Assembly (NCBI RefSeq): GCF_007748035.1
Contig: NZ_CP036278.1
Span: forward strand, 3,286,001-3,350,000
From: Aeoliella mucimassa
Lineage (GTDB): Bacteria; Planctomycetota; Planctomycetia; Pirellulales; Lacipirellulaceae
Length of the DNA: 64,000 bases
Direction: 5' to 3'
Positions 61,907-64,000 of this stretch are shown in pieces (the stretch's first letter is position 1; each line of letters starts with the position of its first letter). The notes below the pieces were generated by a model that did not search any database, was not told where the DNA came from, and saw nothing but the letters and a program-made list of their open reading frames with translations. Made by a program: the position numbers and the translations under genes.

Positions 61907-63066
61907 GTACGTCTTTCCTGAAATCCATTCCGCTGCTATATGCTGCGGAATGAAAAAGCACATTGTTTGCCTGGACCACCAGGCCCGTGGAGGTTTGGAG
62001 CAGCTAGCACGCTCAGGCGCCCGCGCGGCGCAAGTGGTGCGTCGCTGCCAGATATTATTGAAATCGGACTCGGGATGCACCGACGAAGAGATCGCCGAGC
62101 ATGTGGGCTGCACGACGCGCAACGTCCGAGCCGTCCGAAAGCGGTTCTGCGAAGAGGGCGTCCAGCGGGCGGTGTACGATGCGCCTCGCTCGGGCCGCCC
62201 CCCAGAGTTCACCAAGCGGCAGCAGCAACAGGTAATCGCCCTGGCGTGCAGCGAGCCGCCCGAGGGACGGGCTCGCTGGACGCTGGAATTGTTGTGCGAG
62301 CACGCGGTGAAGGAAGGCTTCGTCGATTCGCTCAGCGTGACGGAGGTCTCGCTGTGGCTCAAGGAACACGACCTGAAGCCGTGGCGAAAAAAACTTGGTG
62401 CGTGCCCAAGCTGAACGACGAGTTCTGTGAGCGGATGGAGGACGTCCTCGAGCAGTACGAGAAGCCGCTCGACCCGAACGAGCCGGTCGTCTGCCTCGAC
62501 GAGCAGCCCTATCAGAGGGTCGACGACGCGCGGCCGCCCGAGCCCGCGGCACCCGGCAAGATCGCGAAGCAGGACTACGAGTACCGCCGCTGCGGAACCT
62601 GCAGCGTGTTCGTGGCGGTCGAGCCGAAGGCGGGCAAGCGATTCGTTCAGGCCAAGCGTCACCGCAAGCGAGCCGACTTCGCCCGGTTCGTCCGCGACCT
62701 CTTGAAGCGCTATCCCGACGCAGAGCGGGTTCATCTGGTGATGGACAACCTCAACACGCACAACGAGAAGTCGTTGATCGAAACCTTTGGCGAGGAGGCG
62801 GCTCGGCCAATGCTGGAGCGGATTGTGTGGCATTTTACCCCCAAGCATGCCAGTTGGCTCAACATGGCCGAGATCGAAATCTCGGCCATACAGCGACAAT
62901 GCCTGGGACGTCGGTTGGCTTCGCTCGACAAGGTTCAAAGCGAACTCTCCCACTGTTCACGCGACCGCAATCGGAAGAAAATCAAAATCAATTGGACCTT
63001 CCATCGAAAAGACGCCAAACGCGTCTTCCCTGAACTCTATAGGAAATGACTTCCGGGACGACGTAC
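61907..63066 (+). mobile_element. IS630-family insertion sequence, copy 4
   Basis: The element is 1160 bp with the same ends as copy 1, flanked by TA at 61905-61906 and 63067-63068; the empty site reads CCTAGC. It is inserted in the LamG-like part of the sulfatase gene, in the same orientation as that gene. Confidence 0.95.
61950..63049 (+). CDS. IS630 transposase, copy 4
   Basis: Frame 1 is 61950-62414 and the catalytic frame ends at 63049. It is identical to the other three copies, including the slippery run of seven A. Confidence 0.9.
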
Positions 63067-63249
63067 TAGCCACTGGTGTGCTGAATGGCAAAGCGGTCGT
63101 ACAGTTCGACGGCAACGACTCGCTCACTTCGAGCACCACGAACAGCCTTCCCTCTCCCGGCGCGGGCATCACCGTATTTGCAGTTGCCACCGGAGATGGC
63201 TCCGGCGATACCGCCGAGCGACTCGCCCAGATTGGTAACAGCAATGGCA

Positions 63250-64000
63250 CTCTACGCCGTTAACCCTTTTCGTAGTACTGGTTTGATTTGCTTTGCTCGC
63301 AGGGCCTGTGTCTTGGTAGCAGTGAGCAGTTGTGGTACTCCTGGCGGTTTGGCTTGTTTTTTTCGTGGGTAGTTGCGGCTGGTTTTGTTTGCTCTCTTGT
63401 AGCTGTCGATGATGGCTTGGCGAAGCCTCTCGCACAGGCGTTCGTTTTTCTCCGTTGGATGCAGGTAATCACGCATCGTGCGGCGAAACGCCAACAGCAG
63501 CTTGGCGAAACTCAACTTTGCTGGTGTGATGCCTTGCTTCATCGCTTCGACCAACGCGAACAGCGACATCGCCCATAAGCCGAACAACGACCAGGTGATT
63601 TCGAGCTTGGCGTTCTCGGCTTCGCGAGAGAGGAGTTTTCGACGGTGAAAGGTCTGCTTGAGATGGCGATAGAATAGTTCGATGCCCCAGCGACGTGCAT
63701 ACAATGCAATCACCTGCTTGTCGCTCAATTCACGCCGAGAAAGGATATTGGTAACCAGGTAGACCGGCTGCTTGCCATCCGTAGCGACCACCAGTCGCAA
63801 CACGAGCGGTTCGTTGCCACGCTTCGATTCCCGATCGGGCCATAGATAGACCGTGCCGGTCCATTCCCGTACATAACCAAGCTGTTTCAGCAACCGCACA
63901 TTGGCTCCCACTCGCAGCAGGACGTGTCGGCCACTTTTGATAATCGCTTGCAGCCCTTCGTACCCCATGAATCCGCCATCGGCCGTTATCAAAGCCCCGG
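63250..64000 (-). mobile_element. IS4-family insertion sequence, partial (runs off the window)
   Basis: Only the end nearest the transposase stop is present. The boundary with the sulfatase gene lies near 63250 but cannot be fixed without the other end. It is inserted within 190 bp of IS630 copy 4, in the same host gene. Confidence 0.8.
63252..64000 (-). CDS. IS4-family transposase, C-terminal part
   Basis: The frame is open to the window edge and ends at 63252, so the N-terminus is outside. Visible parts are ITADGGFMGYEGLQ (a catalytic Asp region), HVLLRVGANVRLLKQLG, and the IS4 Y-(2)-R-(3)-E-(6)-K signature in YARRWGIELFYRHLKQTFHRRKL. A basic tail follows. About 249 residues are seen; full IS4 transposases have 350-450. 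Confidence 0.88.
   Translation of the reverse strand, partial: GALITADGGFMGYEGLQAIIKSGRHVLLRVGANVRLLKQLGYVREWTGTVYLWPDRESKRGNEPLVLRLVVATDGKQPVYLVTNILSRRELSDKQVIALYARRWGIELFYRHLKQTFHRRKLLSREAENAKLEITWSLFGLWAMSLFALVEAMKQGITPAKLSFAKLLLAFRRTMRDYLHPTEKNERLCERLRQAIIDSYKRANKTSRNYPRKKQAKPPGVPQLLTATKTQALRAKQIKPVLRKGLTA

Larger units (their letters stand above)
60167..63250 (+). pseudogene. Secreted sulfatase with C-terminal LamG-like domain, broken by two IS elements
   Basis: The N-terminal ~580 residues (60167-61906) hold a signal or anchor segment and a complete S1 sulfatase domain: NVIVINIDDMGAGDFSAYG, formylglycine motif ICSPSRAALFTG (Cys96), GKWHLGG and ADNGA. After it a LamG-like domain begins (VQLKAEDLASLGNGASIGSW), is cut by IS630 copy 4, and continues in frame at 63069 (ATGVLNGKAVVQFDGNDSL through ERLAQIGNSNGT) until an IS4-family element interrupts again near 63250. 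Any remaining 3' part lies outside the window. The catalytic domain is intact, so a shortened protein ending soon after the first IS junction (VRLS) could still be active. Confidence 0.9.

Overview
The window looks like a planctomycete chromosome, most likely Pirellulales and close to Lacipirellulaceae. The evidence is the combination of many PEP-CTERM proteins carrying dockerin-like GDYNxDGxVDLADYTVWRDNLG repeats, a DUF1559 pseudopilin, an LEPR-type N-terminal motif (QLEDRRLL) on a giant CotH protein, S1 sulfatases, and an ECF sigma factor next to a FecR/LamG protein. This assignment is inferred from gene content; no rRNA or tRNA gene was seen.

Layout. (1) 1-6.7 kb: the 3' end of a GH29 fucosidase, then PEP-CTERM proteins, two of which appear fused into one frame. 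(2) 7-11.9 kb: a 1608-residue LTD/LamG/CotH/dockerin protein. (3) 12-18.4 kb: a TetR-regulated RND efflux locus whose pump gene is split by an IS903-like element. (4) 18.4-29.8 kb: a DUF502-like membrane protein, a PAS sensor kinase with a degenerate ATPase, and a second histidine kinase broken by five insertions from three IS families. (5) 29.8-39.1 kb: a heavy-metal (CusAB/Czc-like) efflux operon with His-rich accessory proteins, a sigma-54 promoter driving a 48-residue secreted peptide, and a ZraSR/NtrBC-like sensor kinase and sigma-54 activator pair. (6) 39.4-45.3 kb: a complete tripartite AcrA/AcrB/OprM-type pump ending at a strong terminator. (7) 45.4-63.3 kb: palindromic repeats, a six-hairpin glycosidase, a double sulfatase, ECF sigma factor plus FecR/LamG, DUF1559, PEP-CTERM proteins and another sulfatase, the last two genes broken by IS elements. 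(8) From 63.25 kb: part of an IS4-family element running off the window.

How the parts work together. The fucosidase, glycosidase and three sulfatase domains suggest breakdown of sulfated polysaccharide, with surface proteins attached by PEP-CTERM or carrying dockerins. The middle of the window handles efflux and metal stress: a metal pump, a sigma-54 two-component system beside it, and two RND drug-type pumps, one of them inactivated. Ten IS elements of five types (four IS630, two IS903-like, two IS481, one IS427-group IS5, one partial IS4) have disrupted at least four genes. The copies within a type encode identical transposases. In all four disrupted genes, removing each element with one target-site copy restores the reading frame exactly across the interruption (for the sulfatase only the IS630 junction can be tested). 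This points to a recent burst of transposition.
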